A program made the translations under genes and the position numbers. Below the pieces are notes generated by a model. It was not told the origin of the DNA, did not search any database, and saw nothing but the letters and a program-made list of their open reading frames with translations. A stretch of 64,000 nucleotides of DNA from Liopterus haemorrhoidalis. Taxonomy: Eukaryota > Arthropoda > Insecta > Coleoptera > Dytiscidae. The stretch is taken from assembly GCA_963971575.1 (NCBI GenBank), contig OZ020625.1, positions 19,958,158 through 20,022,157 on the forward strand, written 5' to 3'. Of this stretch, positions 11,848-22,645 are shown in pieces (within the stretch, counting starts at the first letter, position 1; every line of letters starts with the position of its first letter).

Positions 11848-12966
11848 GGGCCGGTTTCTCGAAAAATTCAGTTGTAGATATTGTATCGATATAGTATCCA
11901 TATCCATGGATACCGAAACTTATCGACGCAATAGCAGAATTTGGGTTTCTGGAATGTATTTTTCTATTTATCGATGAGATATCGAACTAATAACTTATTG
12001 ATACGTTATATTGCCGATGAGCACTCTTTATCGTATCGATAAATATGAGAATTGTCATCTAATGTCAGTTCTGACATATGACAGATAAGGTTATTTTGCA
12101 ATTGCAATATATTTTTGAAAAAGATATATTTTTATTACAAGATAGTAATTGCTTCTTAAAATCATATATATTAAGATATTCTTATACTGTTATACAGGTA
12201 AAATGGACAATTCAAGTTCTGATGAATTTGATGAGGATGTTGTAATTGCAGTATGTTTATTACATCGGAGAACTGTGAGAGATAAAAGTGACCCATTCCG
12301 TATTTATAGCGAATTAGAATTTATTCAACAATACCGGTTAAGCAAATGAAAATGCATGCAATTATGTCGTCTAATTGGAGATGATTTAGAACCCATGACC
12401 CAGAGAAGTAAATCTTTTTCGGCACAGCTTCAAATTTTAATTGCTTTGAGATTTCTGGAAACGGGATTTTCAAATGCTAGTTGGTGATGATGTTCATGTA
12501 CATAAAAGTACAGTTTGCAAAATTGTTAAAAAAGTAATACATCGTATTGCTCTGTTGAGACCGCAGTTTATTTATATGCCGGAAAATAATGAGGAAATTT
12601 TGAAAATAAAAAAAAATATGTCTTGCAAATTTTCCATGTAACATTTTTACACATTTTTTCTGCCATTTTTTAACAATCTATTTTTAAACTAATTGTTAAA
12701 AATATATATTTTTGTAAATTATTTTTAACACTGACATTGACTATTGTCATTTGTGAACAATTGATCACATAAATGACAAGAGATTTTGTAAATATTTTGG
12801 CTGTGTGAATTGAAATGCATATATATCGCTACAATAGTTATTGGATACAATAAACATGTCAGATGAGTATCGAGAAACCGTCAAAATGTTATCGACTCGA
12901 TAAGGTTTATTGTATCGATAACTATTGAGGCGATATCGTGTCAATAAAAAAATGTTCCAGAAACCC
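11848..12966 (+). mobile_element. PIF/Harbinger element, internally deleted
   Basis: It starts GGGCCGGTTTCTCGAA and ends ...TTCCAGAAACCC, giving short imperfect inverted repeats. The flanks TAA (11845-11847) and TTA (12967-12969) fit a degenerate 3-bp TWA duplication of PIF/Harbinger. It contains the N-terminal part of a HARBI1-like transposase (12203-12645) but no DDE catalytic block. The interior is rich in ATCGAT-type palindromes. Confidence 0.65.
12203..12645 (+). pseudogene. HARBI1-like transposase, N-terminal fragment
   Basis: ATG at 12203 follows a good acceptor (TTATACAG at about 12198). Visible family features in order: an acidic start (MDNSSSDEFDED), DPFRIYSELEFIQQYRLSK (HARBI1-type entry into the helical region), FSAQLQILIALRFLETG, and after a slip HKSTVCKIVKKVIHRI (helix-turn-helix-like stretch). 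There is an in-frame stop at 12347-12349 and a frame change near 12480. The DDE residues are absent, so it cannot be an active transposase. Confidence 0.75.
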
Positions 12967-13049
12967 TTAGATACGATATAAATGCGGAAAAAATTGCTAG
13001 GATTTTTTAATTTATATTTTCTTATGACGTAATATTCGCAAATTATTTA

Positions 13050-13243
13050 AATTTAATTTAAACAAATGAAATGAAAGCTCTTAGTACGCAAATATCCAAT
13101 AAAAATGACTATAAAAAATCTGTTGATTTTGATGTGACTATAGAAAAAAATTTATCTTAGACATCGAACATTCTGTTGACTTCTTACACTTATTAAATAC
13201 CTACAAAACCCTGAAATGTGTGAAAACTCACACTTCACATCAA
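13050..13243 (+). mobile_element. Truncated M element (B end only)
   Basis: Carries the M-family terminal part: ATACCTACAAAACCCTGAAA, the GTGTGAAAACTCACAC hairpin and the end CACATCAA followed by Ts. Upstream AAATGAAAGCTCTTAGTACG is like the middle of M. The rest of the element is missing. Confidence 0.55.
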
Positions 13244-13431
13244 TTTTTCGTTGTAAGTATCAAATTGTACCTTGTCTTGTGGTTGAAAATTGAATTTAGG
13301 AAATATAAAAATGTCTACGAAAATAGAAACTTACTTGAAATCGCAATACATTTATTCAACACAAATAAAACATTTAAAATAAAAAAATATTTTTATAACT
13401 TTATTAAAATAACGTTACAAACTAACTTTTT

Positions 13432-13555
13432 ATGAATCGCTATATGTTATGATTACGTTATATAACGTTATAAAAATATCGTTACGTTATTGTATAAAAA
13501 TTGTAGTTGAATCGTTATTATAACGTTATCGGGTATCGTTCCGTTACGCTATCCA
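13432..13555. repeat. ATAACG-rich palindromic repeat, likely a hAT-type end
   Basis: Repeated ACGTTAT/ATAACGTTAT motifs ending CGCTATCCATCCCTAA. The CATCCCTA terminus resembles one end of a transposon, but no partner end was found nearby. It lies just upstream of the zinc-finger exon, inside its presumed intron. Confidence 0.35.
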
Positions 13556-13612
13556 TCCCTAATTTTAACAAATAAATTATCTTCTCAATAATCAATGAAA
13601 ATTTATTTACAG

Positions 13613-14124
13613 TCAATACTCATAAATGCGGAAGATGTGCCAAAACATTTCCAACATCATCAGATCTCATTAAACACAAGCGGACACACTTTCAAGAAAG
13701 TCCATTTAAATGTGATCAATGTGATAAAGCATTTAGAGTGTCATCAGCTCTCATTAAACACAAAAGAGCGCAATCCGGAGCGAAACCATTCAGATGCAGG
13801 CAGTGTGATGCAACTTTTATAAACTTCGCTAACTACAATAAACACGGAAAAGTACATCTTGGAGAGAAACCAGTCAAATGTGAGCAGTGTCATAAAGCAT
13901 TTTCACGAGCTTCAGATTTCAATAAACACAAGCGAACACATTCTGGAGAAAAACCATTTAAATGTGATCAGTGTGATAAAGCATTTACACGTTCATCGGA
14001 TCTCTCCAGACATAAACGAACACATACTGGAGACAAACCATTCAAATGTAGGCAGTGTGATAAAGCATTTTCACGTTCGTCTGATCTGGTCCGACACAGA
14101 CGAACACATACTGGAGAGTCATGA
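13613..14124 (+). CDS. C2H2 zinc-finger protein, terminal exon (six fingers)
   Basis: A clear acceptor (TTTATTTACAG at 13602-13612) precedes a frame open from 13613 to TGA at 14122-14124, entered in phase 1. Six C2H2 fingers of C-x2-C-x12-H-x3-H follow: CGRCAKTF..., CDQCDKAFRV..., CRQCDATF..., CEQCHKAF..., CDQCDKAFT..., CRQCDKAFS.... Most linkers are TGEKP-like (LGEKPVK, SGEKPFK, TGDKPFK). Finger 2 ends KHKRAQ instead of H, losing its last zinc ligand. Fingers 5 and 6 share the helix SSDLxRH. Family role: nuclear DNA binding. The protein stops right after the last linker (TGES). The 5' exons are not recognised, so whether the gene is expressed is unknown. Minus-strand and +1 frames here are shadows. 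Confidence 0.8.
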
Positions 14125-14455
14125 TTTTTTATTGGCAATTGTAGCCTCATTTATACCGATAACTAAAAATTAGGTGTTATTGTGCCATGAAATACTGAAA
14201 CTAATTTTTTTCAAATTTTGAAATCGCACTATGAAATATTTTTTAGGTTGTTTTGTGAAGTTTTGTTGAACGAAAAGCAATAAGTCTTGCCGAAATGTAT
14301 TTTTTAGAATTCCAATTAGCATTCCACTCGTACTATAAATTTCAGAAAAATTTATTTTATAATGTTATTTTACATATATGTTTTTTTGTTAATCTTAGTT
14401 TATAAATGTTAATGATATTAAGTTTTATTTTGTCTATTATTTGTAGTTTGGGACC

Positions 14456-14471
14456 AATAAAAATTAATAAA
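14456..14471 (+). promoter_or_regulatory. Polyadenylation signals after the zinc-finger exon
   Basis: AATAAA at 14456-14461 and again at 14466-14471, 330-350 bp downstream of the stop codon, in a plausible 3' UTR (14125-14480). Confidence 0.45.
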
Positions 14472-14569
14472 AAATACATGTTTTTTATATACCCAAAATT
14501 ACCCCTAATGGTTTAAATTATTTTTTTATGTATGAAAATTTTTATCTGAAGTATGAATTTTCACCCATC

Positions 14570-14850
14570 TTGCCGATATCTTTTTTAAAAATATTTCGAA
14601 AAAATTTATTGAATAAAAGTTGCTATAAAAGCAATATTTAACAACTTCTATTTGAGCCATTTTTTGATAAAACGAAAAAAAAAGTTTTTCAATACTCATA
14701 TGTAACGTTTCCATGGTCATGATAAATAATATCTTTGTTAGAAAATATTAGGCCAAGTTATATCTACTCTGCTGCTAGAATGTATTTTATACAAGTACTT
14801 TATGATGGCGCTCGGTCCTGTGGTGGCCACAGCTGATTTTTTTTTTGTGA
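14570..14850 (+). repeat. Dispersed repeat W, copy 1
   Basis: Shares two blocks with 19150-19446: TTGCTATAAAAGCAATA-like sequence, then ATGTAACGTTTCCATGGTCA through GGCCACAGCTGATTTTTT. The second copy sits inside the hAT element at 18115-19952. No ends were determined. Confidence 0.6.
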
Positions 14851-14958
14851 CATGGACAAAACTTCGTGTATCCCACATAAATTTGATCTAAACGCCGAAA
14901 ATGACCTCAGATTTTGATGATTATTGATTATTTAATTATTATTGTTTAATTCATTTTT

Positions 14959-15005
14959 AGGGTTTTGTAGGTATGACCAAAAAACCCTTATACCGTCATT
15001 TTGTC

Positions 15006-15051
<46 letters not shown>

Positions 15052-16114
15052 TCGGTAAAAATTGTAGCCAAACGGCTAAACCTAGAGAGTTGAAAATTGG
15101 CATGCTTGTACAACTTTTTGACCCGCACATAGGAAAAATACTAAAACATCTAAAAAACATATCACCCTAAAAATATAAACAAATATGTGCTCATCGAAAA
15201 AAAAATATTTTTTTAAAATTCTGAGTAGGGTATCAAATGAAAGCCCTTAGTACGTGGATTAACGATCAAATTTTTATTTTTGCAAAATAAATTATTTTGA
15301 TGCGATTTTTGCCAAAATTGTGCAAAAAAATTTTTGTCCCACACCCTGTAGCCCAGATGGTTTAAACTAAAAATGTGAAAAAATTCTAAGTAATGTACAT
15401 TGGTGTGAACCGGAATAGTACAACAGGAATTTTTGATCAGATTATGTTTTCGGAAAATAACGCATTTTTTGTGTTTTTTGGTTAACGATGCATACATGTT
15501 TATACTCTTATAACACACTAAGTTGATAAGCGTTTGGTGGTCTAGTGGCTCAGTTGCTCGACAACCACACAGGATCGTTATTCACTACACAGGCTCGTTC
15601 CTGGCTTGTGGAGTCAATTTTATGTTTTGTTTTTTTTTTTTTAATATTTATTATGTTTAAATTATTTTGTTAAAATTCTAGTTATATTTTAGCACCTTTT
15701 GAATTTAATTTTCAAGAGCGTAAATTTAATAACCAATTAGAATTATATTTTCATTCTGTGTCATTTATACGAAGCCAGAGGGGCGGAGCGTATGATTTAT
15801 GACAACCAATGAAAGCCATAGGCCCAATTTTCAAAATCGTAATGAACCTTGTTATATAAAAAAAATACTGCACTTATTTAGAAACCTAAATAATGATAAG
15901 AGGTATTCGAATTAAAATTAACAAAAAAATATTTTAACATAAAATTTGTTTTTAAAGCTCTGAGATTAACAGACGATAAATTATTTTAAAAAGATCGTTC
16001 ATTTTGCCGTGGTTACTACAAAGCAAAATTTGTCCTACACACTCAGCATGCCGCCTTCACTTATTATATACCTGCGAAACCCTGCAATGTGTGAAAATTC
16101 ACACTTCACATCAA
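14959..16114 (+). mobile_element. Helentron-like element M2, full length
   Basis: Starts AGGGTTTTGTAGGTATGACC after a T-run and ends CACTTCACATCAA before a T-run. It has a (GTCT)n tract at 15006-15052, a tRNA-like block at 15529-15613, the subterminal inverted repeat ATACCTGCGAAACCC near 16070 and the GTGTGAAAATTCACAC hairpin. It is longer than other copies (1156 bp) and keeps the complete 3' half. Non-coding; the frames at 14973-15518 recur in all copies and are not genes. Confidence 0.65.
15529..15613 (+). other. tRNA-like block in M2
   Basis: GGTGGTCTAGTGGCTCAGTT resembles an A box and AGGCTCGTTCCTGG a degenerate B box. It occupies the same position as the tRNA-like blocks of other M copies but is unrelated to them in sequence. 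Confidence 0.4.
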
Positions 16115-16540
16115 TTTTTTTAATACAAATTATATACAATAAATAATTATAATTTATAATAAATAAAAATTTCCAATTGTAATGTATTAGTGTGAATTCC
16201 AGTTACTACACAGACTGCTGGTATAAGACTCCTTTATTAAAAAATAAAATAAAATGTACAAACATATAACACCTATCACACATAATTAATTTATACTGTT
16301 AAAAGGAACATTATTAAAATCACAATATTTTTAAATGAATTCACAATTTATTCATTAAAATTAATCAGTAGAAAACTTTTTATATTTACCGAACTATGGA
16401 TCTTTTTGAGTAGGTCTGTTTAGCTTTGAAGCATTTTTGTTCATATCCTTTCGGTAGATTTTTTTTAGTTCAAGTATTGTAAAAATAATTTTAGTTGAAA
16501 TATATTAAAAATAAATATTGAAAATAAGTACCTTTTCTAA
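16115..16540. other. Intergenic, no gene seen
   Basis: AT-rich, no recognisable frame or element ends. Confidence 0.4.
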
Positions 16541-16644
16541 AATTCGGAACAATTTGGGACAAAAATACCGAATTCGGGACAAATATTGCCTCTGAAAAAA
16601 TTCAGGACGCAAGGCGGAAATTCGGGACGTATGGTCACCTTACT
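16541..16644. mobile_element. Truncated 'GGGAC' hAT-type MITE end
   Basis: Repeated TTCGGGAC motifs ending GTATGGTCACCTTA, the right-end pattern of the TAGGGTGACC MITE family seen complete at 36792, 55218 and 59296. No left end is present. Confidence 0.5.
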
Positions 16645-17068
16645 TTACATTAACCCATTAGATACTAGCGTTCCATATAAGGAACGTAAAACCCTACATC
16701 GTAAAATGTTTACTAAATGTTGTTACTATTTAAAACTTCCCGACTTTCCCGACTTTCCCACTTTTCAGGTCGTATAATATACGAATGATGCGCAAGGATA
16801 GGTTGATTCTTTGCTTGTCTTGTGAACATATAAGTATGGTGAGTAGAAATGGGTAAGTACTAATTTTATTAATTTTTACAACATTTAGACCGGATCTAAA
16901 TTTTGATTAAGTAACTTTTTATAGACTTAATAATGTCTGTACTGTTAAAATAAAATTATAATATATTTATTTGCCTAATTTATACACTTTATTTTGGCGT
17001 TCCATATTTGGAACGCTAGTCCTTTAGCCTACATTTTTTAACTCTGTATTTTTATTTTTGTTTCTTAG

Positions 17069-17212
17069 ATTAACGGTGCAGCAAATTGCTGATATGTTTG
17101 AAAGTGAAGGGTTTTGGGAGAATTTTGATGTCTATGATAAATCTGAAAAACAACTGCAGGCAAATGCAGAAGTAGTAATGGATAGTGGCAGACGAGTTGG
17201 AAATTTTAATAT
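17069..17212 (+). pseudogene. piggyBac transposase N-terminal fragment
   Basis: Follows an acceptor (TTTGTTTCTTAG). In the frame starting at 17070 it encodes LTVQQIADMFESEGFWENFD and a further ~27 residues, like the acidic N-terminal region of piggyBac-derived proteins. It runs into the LINE insertion near 17213. More of the same region (RLDENDDIPDDV) reappears at 18074-18113 on the other side of the LINE. Confidence 0.6.
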
Positions 17213-18066
17213 ATTATAATAATAATAATAATATAATTTTATTGACTATGTTACAATACATAAATTGTTTAAAGTCAGTCGTAATTACACATAATATACA
17301 CAAAATAATAGTTTAAAATAGAAGAAAAAATAAATAAATATATATAGTACTAAATATTAAAACAAGAGTTCAGAGAGACTAGCTAGCAAGCGCGTTCAAA
17401 TTTATAAGACAAGAATTCATTGACAGAATAAAATGGATTGTCTGTAAAAAAAAATTTATTTTATTTTTAAAAGTATTAAAACAGTCAGATTTAAAATTAT
17501 TAGGCAGTAAGTTCATGAACTTTACTGAATAATAGTTAGTACTATTTCTTGATTTTCGGAGTCTTATATAGGTTGGATAGATTTTGCCTTTATTACGAGT
17601 GTTGTAGTTATGTACCTGCTCATGAGTTACAAGTTCATTGAAGTTTCTGTGGGCATACAATAGGGAATTGTAAATAAATAGAGAAGGCAGTGTCATAATT
17701 TCCAGTTCAGGGAAACAAAGCCTACAGTCGCTTTGGTAAGAGACTTCGGCCAGAATTCTTACAGCTCGTCGTTGTAGGGAAAATATTCTTTCTGCCGCCG
17801 GAGAATGTCCCCAGGCTAAAATGGCATAGGATATTTGCGACTGGAACAATGCAAAATAAGTAATGCGAACAATTTCTCTGGAAACTGAGGCCATAAGATT
17901 TCTTAATAGATATACAGTGCTACATAATTTATTGGATAGGGAGCTAACGTGATGATGCCACTTGAGGGTGGGGTCGAGATGAACACCCAAGAAGTTTACG
18001 AAGTCTGGGTTGTCAAAATTATGGTTTCTCAATGCAAATAGGAGGTGTTGAATTTTGCTATCATTT
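17213..18066 (-). pseudogene. 5'-truncated LINE, C-terminal part of reverse transcriptase ORF
   Basis: Minus-strand frame of about 225 codons ending at 17379. It starts inside the RT, at the region after the catalytic box (LILNDSKIQ), followed by FLGVHLDPTLKWHHHV (thumb motif), AILAWGHSPAAERI and LQRRAVRIL, which are typical of jockey/CR1-group non-LTR elements. The catalytic YxDD box is missing because of 5' truncation. A (TAA)n tract at 17214-17236 sits at the 3' end. It is inserted in the piggyBac element; the exact target duplication is not resolved. Confidence 0.8.
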
Positions 18067-18114
18067 AAGATGAGGCCGATTAGATGAAAATGATGATATT
18101 CCAGATGATGTGAC

Positions 18115-19952
18115 CAGTAGCGGCTGGTGAGTAAAATATTTGGGGGGACACTTTTTTCCCATATATATCTATTAAAATATAGTTATACGAGAAAAAAGTA
18201 AATAAATAAAAAATACTTGAAAATATGTTCTGCAACTAGAAAAACTGACAAATCTGGCACTTTTATTAAGATTTATGGTCAATATTATTATCATTTTTGT
18301 AGTTATTACTTCTATTATTATTATTATTATTATTATTAAAATTGCAATATTATTAAGACAATGCTTTGTAGTCAGAAACATAACATATTTGGTTATTAAT
18401 TAAGCAGATACCTACACATATTCACATGTATTTAAATATTAGATTTAACCTTTTAGTTATGTTCTTTAATTGAAAGTTTATACGCAGTATCAAGATGAAA
18501 TCGTATATTTACCGATCCCAGCATGGCAAATTTGACCGAATAATGCATATGTTTATGAGACACATTATGTTTAAGAACTTTATCTTTGCAATGTTTAATA
18601 TCTTTAACACTATTTACTGTATTTATTTCATATGCGTCTGATGAACAAATCAAACACAGGAAACAAAAAAAAAAAAACATTTTATTTATCACATCCACAC
18701 AACCAACTTGTATTTAAATATTGTTTTTCACTAAACTTTCTATTAAATGTTCTATTTCCTTTTTTGATCCTGTTGGGAAATATTCAATTTTGGCCGATGA
18801 GGACCCATATTTTTACCGACCGCCAACATATATAAGGGAGGTATTTTGATCATACCGATTTCGAGATTTCGATGGATCTCCACGAATTGAGGCCCCTACA
18901 TAACGTTTTGACTATTTTTAGCACGATGTCTGTCGGTCTGTCTGTCCGTCCGTCTGTCCATCTGTCCGTCCGTCCGCTTGTCTGTCTGTGTACACGTGTA
19001 GAGCACATTCGGCTAAAAGGATTTTTATGAAACTTCATATTTAAACTTCTGCCATCGATGGCACGAGTTGATCAACTTTTGGTAAAAATCGGTTGACTAA
19101 AAATGGGAGTTTACTCGTGTCGATTTTAAGATTTTTGCGAATATTTAGCAACAGAAAAATATTTCGAAAAAATGTATTTAACAAAAGTTGCTATAAATGC
19201 AATAACTAATAACTTTTATTTGAGATGTTTTTTGATGAAACGAAAGATTTCGAAATTTTGTCGTTAATTTTTGTAAAATTTTTTCAGTCTCAAATTTTCA
19301 TACTTATATGTAACGTTTCCATGGTCATGATAAATAATATCTCTGTTAGAAAATATTAGGCCAAGTTATTTCTACTCTGCTGCTAGAATATATTTTATAC
19401 AAGTACTTTATAATGGCGGTCGGTCCTGTGGCCACAGCTGATTTTTTATTAATAATTTTGTTTCATAGTTAAGCACGTTAGTTTTATTAAAATATACAGT
19501 ATATTTTAATAAAACTAATGTGCTTCATTCGATTCATTTTCACGTTTAAGTACTTGTCATAAATCACAACGACCGAACTAAGCTACGGGACACCGGCCGT
19601 AATTCACTAATACATGCAACACTAACCTTCGCCGCTGTTGCCGTTACTAGGAAATTTTTGCTACATATGTAGATAAGAACATTAGATATTGCATGTGGCA
19701 ACGCTGTATCTTTGGACACTCCGTGGAGTGTCCAACAACGCTCGGAAGAGTTGTCTTGATTTAAATTTTTTACATCTAACATTTATATGAAAAATCTTTG
19801 AATAAGAAATAATAAAAATAAAAATATGCAGATATATCTAGCTACTTTAATGCAATTTTAAAGAAGTATAAATAAAGTATTAAATTTAGCTTTTTTACTA
19901 AAATTTTTTAGGAGGTCACTGTCCCAGCGCCTCCCTGGCTCAGCCGCCACTG
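18115..19952. mobile_element. hAT element, non-autonomous, 1838 bp
   Basis: Ends CAGTAGCGGCTG and, inverted, CAGTGGCGGCTG. Perfect 8-bp target duplication GATGTGAC at 18107-18114 and 19953-19960. No transposase frame was recognised. Inside are a (GTCT/GTCC)n-containing repeat on the minus strand (18838-19040) and repeat W copy 2. The insertion splits the piggyBac transposase relic in a DDV|TL position; the coding frame is continuous across one copy of the duplication. Confidence 0.85.
19150..19446 (+). repeat. Dispersed repeat W, copy 2
   Basis: Matches 14570-14850 in order and orientation (CTATAAATGCAATAAC..., then TGTAACGTTTCCATGGTCAT ... GGCCACAGCTGATTTTTT). Confidence 0.6.
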
Positions 19953-19960
19953 GATGTGAC

Positions 19961-20222
19961 ACTTGCGTCACTTATAAACAAAAGGGATGAAATATTTGAA
20001 TGGTTTGGACAAACAGACTTTACTACAGACCAAATGGATGCCAACATCAATGCATATAGAACTGGGGTAAAAGGTAAGCAATGGTGGTGGCCCATTTTCA
20101 CCTGGCTACTAGATGCTGCCATTCAAAATTCATGCATTATTTACAAAATACATAATTCAGAAACAACACAATTGGATTTTAGAGGGAAAATTGCAAAAAC
20201 TTATTTAAAAAAAAATTCATAA
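19961..20222 (+). pseudogene. piggyBac transposase C-terminal fragment
   Basis: Encodes LASLINKRDEIFEWFG and then NAYRTGVKGKQWWWPIFTWL, LDAAIQNSCIIYK and LDFRGKIAKTYLK. The KGKxWWWPIFTWLLDxAIQN stretch is the signature just after the catalytic core of piggyBac transposases. The jump from N-terminal-like to post-catalytic sequence within ~25 codons shows that the DDD core is deleted. A stop follows at 20220-20222. Confidence 0.8.
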
Positions 20223-20342
20223 TTTACCAAAATCATCTGATACACCCGGTTATTTATCTACGGTATTCTCCGGGATTCTACGATATCTCCAGATATTCGC
20301 CTTGATAGTAAAAATCATTTGGTGGCATACATACTAATAACA

Positions 20343-20518
20343 AATGCCGACAATGCTCCGGACAAAATCACAAAGGCAATTTAATGGCCTTTGCTTTTGT
20401 GGCAATTAGCCAGGACAATTTTTATTTGAGAAAATTTCCATGCCTAAACGGGATTCGAACCCGAGACCTCCGCAACGCAGAGCACATGTGTTACCACTAC
20501 GCTACTCCGGTCGGCATT
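20343..20518 (-). mobile_element. SINE-like element with tRNA-like head
   Basis: On the minus strand, TAGCGTAGTGGTAACACATG (A box) and CTCGGGTTCGAATCCCG (strong B box) lie ~35 bp apart in a ~70-bp tRNA-like region (20446-20515). A ~100-bp body follows. The whole is bracketed by an inverted AATGCCGAC (20343-20351, 20510-20518), unusual for a SINE. The anticodon arm does not fold canonically, so I do not call a functional tRNA gene. Confidence 0.55.
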
Positions 20519-21264
20519 AGTTGTTTTATGGATTTTCATACAAAATAAACTTGTTTGTATAATTTTAACTTTCTAAATAAATATTTGTAGCCACAACTTT
20601 TGTTTTATTTAATTGTAGTTCTACGGACCTTAAAGTACTAACGTTCCATATATGGAACGGCCTCAATCTTAAAACTATCTAATTGAACAACCAAATATTT
20701 ACCTAAACCATGTTTTTAATGCTAATTTAAGTTTAAAAAACATAATTTAAGCCCAAATTTCAAAAAACAAAAAATTCAGTCTTTAATGGGTTAATTGTTT
20801 ACGCGTCAACAATAAGGTAACTAACATAATGTAACATACGCGCCCATCACTGATTTTAAATTTAAGTCCAGTGTCAAACTTTTTGGGTTTAACGTTTTGG
20901 ATTCCAAGATTTTCAGGTAAAGCCGGATTTTATAATAATACTTTCTCCACGACCACTATAGAATTTACCAATTTTGACTACAGAAAGTTAATATTCAAAC
21001 ACAGCAGTGGCCAACCTTAAGCATAACATGCGCCATTTTTTTCACAGACGAGTTCAAATGAGCCATACAACTCAATAACGTTTTTACCTTCTTACTTTCA
21101 CGTTTGGGGTTGTAAAATAGGGATAGGGGTAGGATCTGATTTGCTTAAGGGAGGAAAAGGAATAACCCAATCACGAAATTCAATTAATTAATTTACGACA
21201 TTTCAAAAGACACATGTTAATTGGAGCCCCGATCTACAATAGTTAGAAAAACAATATCTATTAC

Positions 21265-22637
21265 CAGGGCCGGGCCGATCATTTTTGGCGCCTGAGGCAA
21301 GATAGAAAAATTGCGCCTTTTGATTATATCCCCCCCCATTTTTTTTCCACAACCATTTTCTGAACCATCTCCCCTCAAGCCTCTATCTTGTCTGGTAAAA
21401 ACCTCTACCTTTTTTCATCAATCCTATAGGGAAAAATTGCTAAGCGATATGACATCTGGTGGGATTTTAGGAACTACAGATATAGACATTGTATCGCGTT
21501 TTTTTTTATAAAAAATGTTTGCATAAAAATATAATTGCATAAAAACAAGTATTAATATTGTAGCAAAATTACAAAAACCACCAGTAAACATTAAAATTCA
21601 CGTTGTTTATATGTAACGAATGTCTATTTTGAAGGTTCCAAGTTTGCCGAAATAGCGCTGCGATCTTAAAATACTTCCCCTATATTATTATACAGGGTCC
21701 GTCAGTTAAACCTGACGGTTTTTAAACGGGGATAATTTAATAAATACACACAATATTTTCCAAACGAGCTTTTATTTAGGTAAAAGAAGAAGAATGGAAA
21801 TTATAAAAAAAAGAGGAGCGTTACGACGCAAAAATAACATCAGTCAAATGATGACCTCCATTGTTCTGCATTGTTCCAATCACTAACATAGGACTAACAT
21901 TCCCTAATATTAAACGGTTCTTGATGAGTACCATTTCCAGTCATGAACAAATCCTTATCTCTAAATATCACAGCCGACAAGTGACGTATCGACTTTAGTA
22001 CAGAATAGCCGTTATTATTAAAAATTTACTTAAAAAAATATTTTTGAATGATTTTTCTATAAATATATTAAGTGTACTGGTAATAGGTAACGAAATAAAA
22101 ACTTACCTTAAAGTTAAAAATTCACACAATCACATAAAGCACAACAAAAAAAAATTAATTACTTATAAAACTAAAATTAAAAATTAAAAATAGGAAATAA
22201 AAATAGTTAGGTAAGTATATAATTTTTTCATCAAACTCTTTACACTTTCAAAGTAAAATTATAAGTGATTTTTTTTAACCCCTGCAATATTTTTTAAAAT
22301 GTTGCATTTTGTCACCATCTGTACAAATAATTATCCTGCCATAAAAATAGAAAGTTCAAATGATTAGATTTTTAGAAAATTTGGCGGGTAAATGGTTAAG
22401 GTCACTTAAATCCATAACAGATGTTGGCCATAAATAACATTGAAAACTTTCTTACACTTGATTTTGGTTGAAACAAGTGCCGTCCAAATACGGCACTACC
22501 AGAAATAATAAAATATTTTTTGGCAAATTTGATAATCACGACTATTTTGGCTCACTAAAAAAGATCCTTTTTGGCGCCTTGATAAATCCGGCGCCTGAGG
22601 CGATCGCCTCGCCACCTCACCCATCGGGCCGGCCCTG
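21265..22637. mobile_element. hAT element, non-autonomous, 1373 bp
   Basis: Starts CAGGGCCGGGCCGATC and ends with the inverted form of CAGGGCCGGCCCGAT. Perfect 8-bp duplication TCTATTAC at 21257-21264 and 22638-22645. GGCGCC-containing subterminal repeats lie at both ends (21287, 22570-22600). No transposase recognised inside; the interior is AT-rich. Confidence 0.85.
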
Positions 22638-22645
22638 TCTATTAC

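Larger units (their letters stand above)
16654..20790 (+). mobile_element. piggyBac element, internally deleted and twice interrupted
   Basis: Bounded by TTAA at 16650-16653 and 20791-20794, the obligate piggyBac target. Termini CCCATTAGATACT and, inverted, CCCATTAAAGACT match at 11 of 13. Subterminal palindromes GTTCCATATAAGGAAC (16670), GTTCCATATTTGGAAC (about 17000) and GTTCCATATATGGAAC (about 20643) are candidate transposase-binding sites. It contains N-terminal (17069-17212) and C-terminal (19961-20222) transposase pieces but lacks the catalytic middle. A LINE fragment (17213-18066), a hAT (18115-19952) and a SINE-like element (20343-20518) are nested inside. Confidence 0.8.
6461..20852. 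mobile_element. Putative hAT-type element split by later insertions (14.4-kb span)
   Basis: The left end CAGTGATGGGCG at 6461 and the right end CGCCCATCACTG at 20852 form a 12-bp terminal inverted repeat. Both are flanked by ATTTTAAA (6453-6460 and 20853-20860), the 8-bp duplication expected of hAT. The left end resembles the left end, and the right end the right end, of the complete copy at 56245-57613, so the two are complementary rather than two copies of one end. If real, everything between is nested insertion, including the zinc-finger exon. The duplication is AT-rich, so chance cannot be excluded. Confidence 0.5.
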
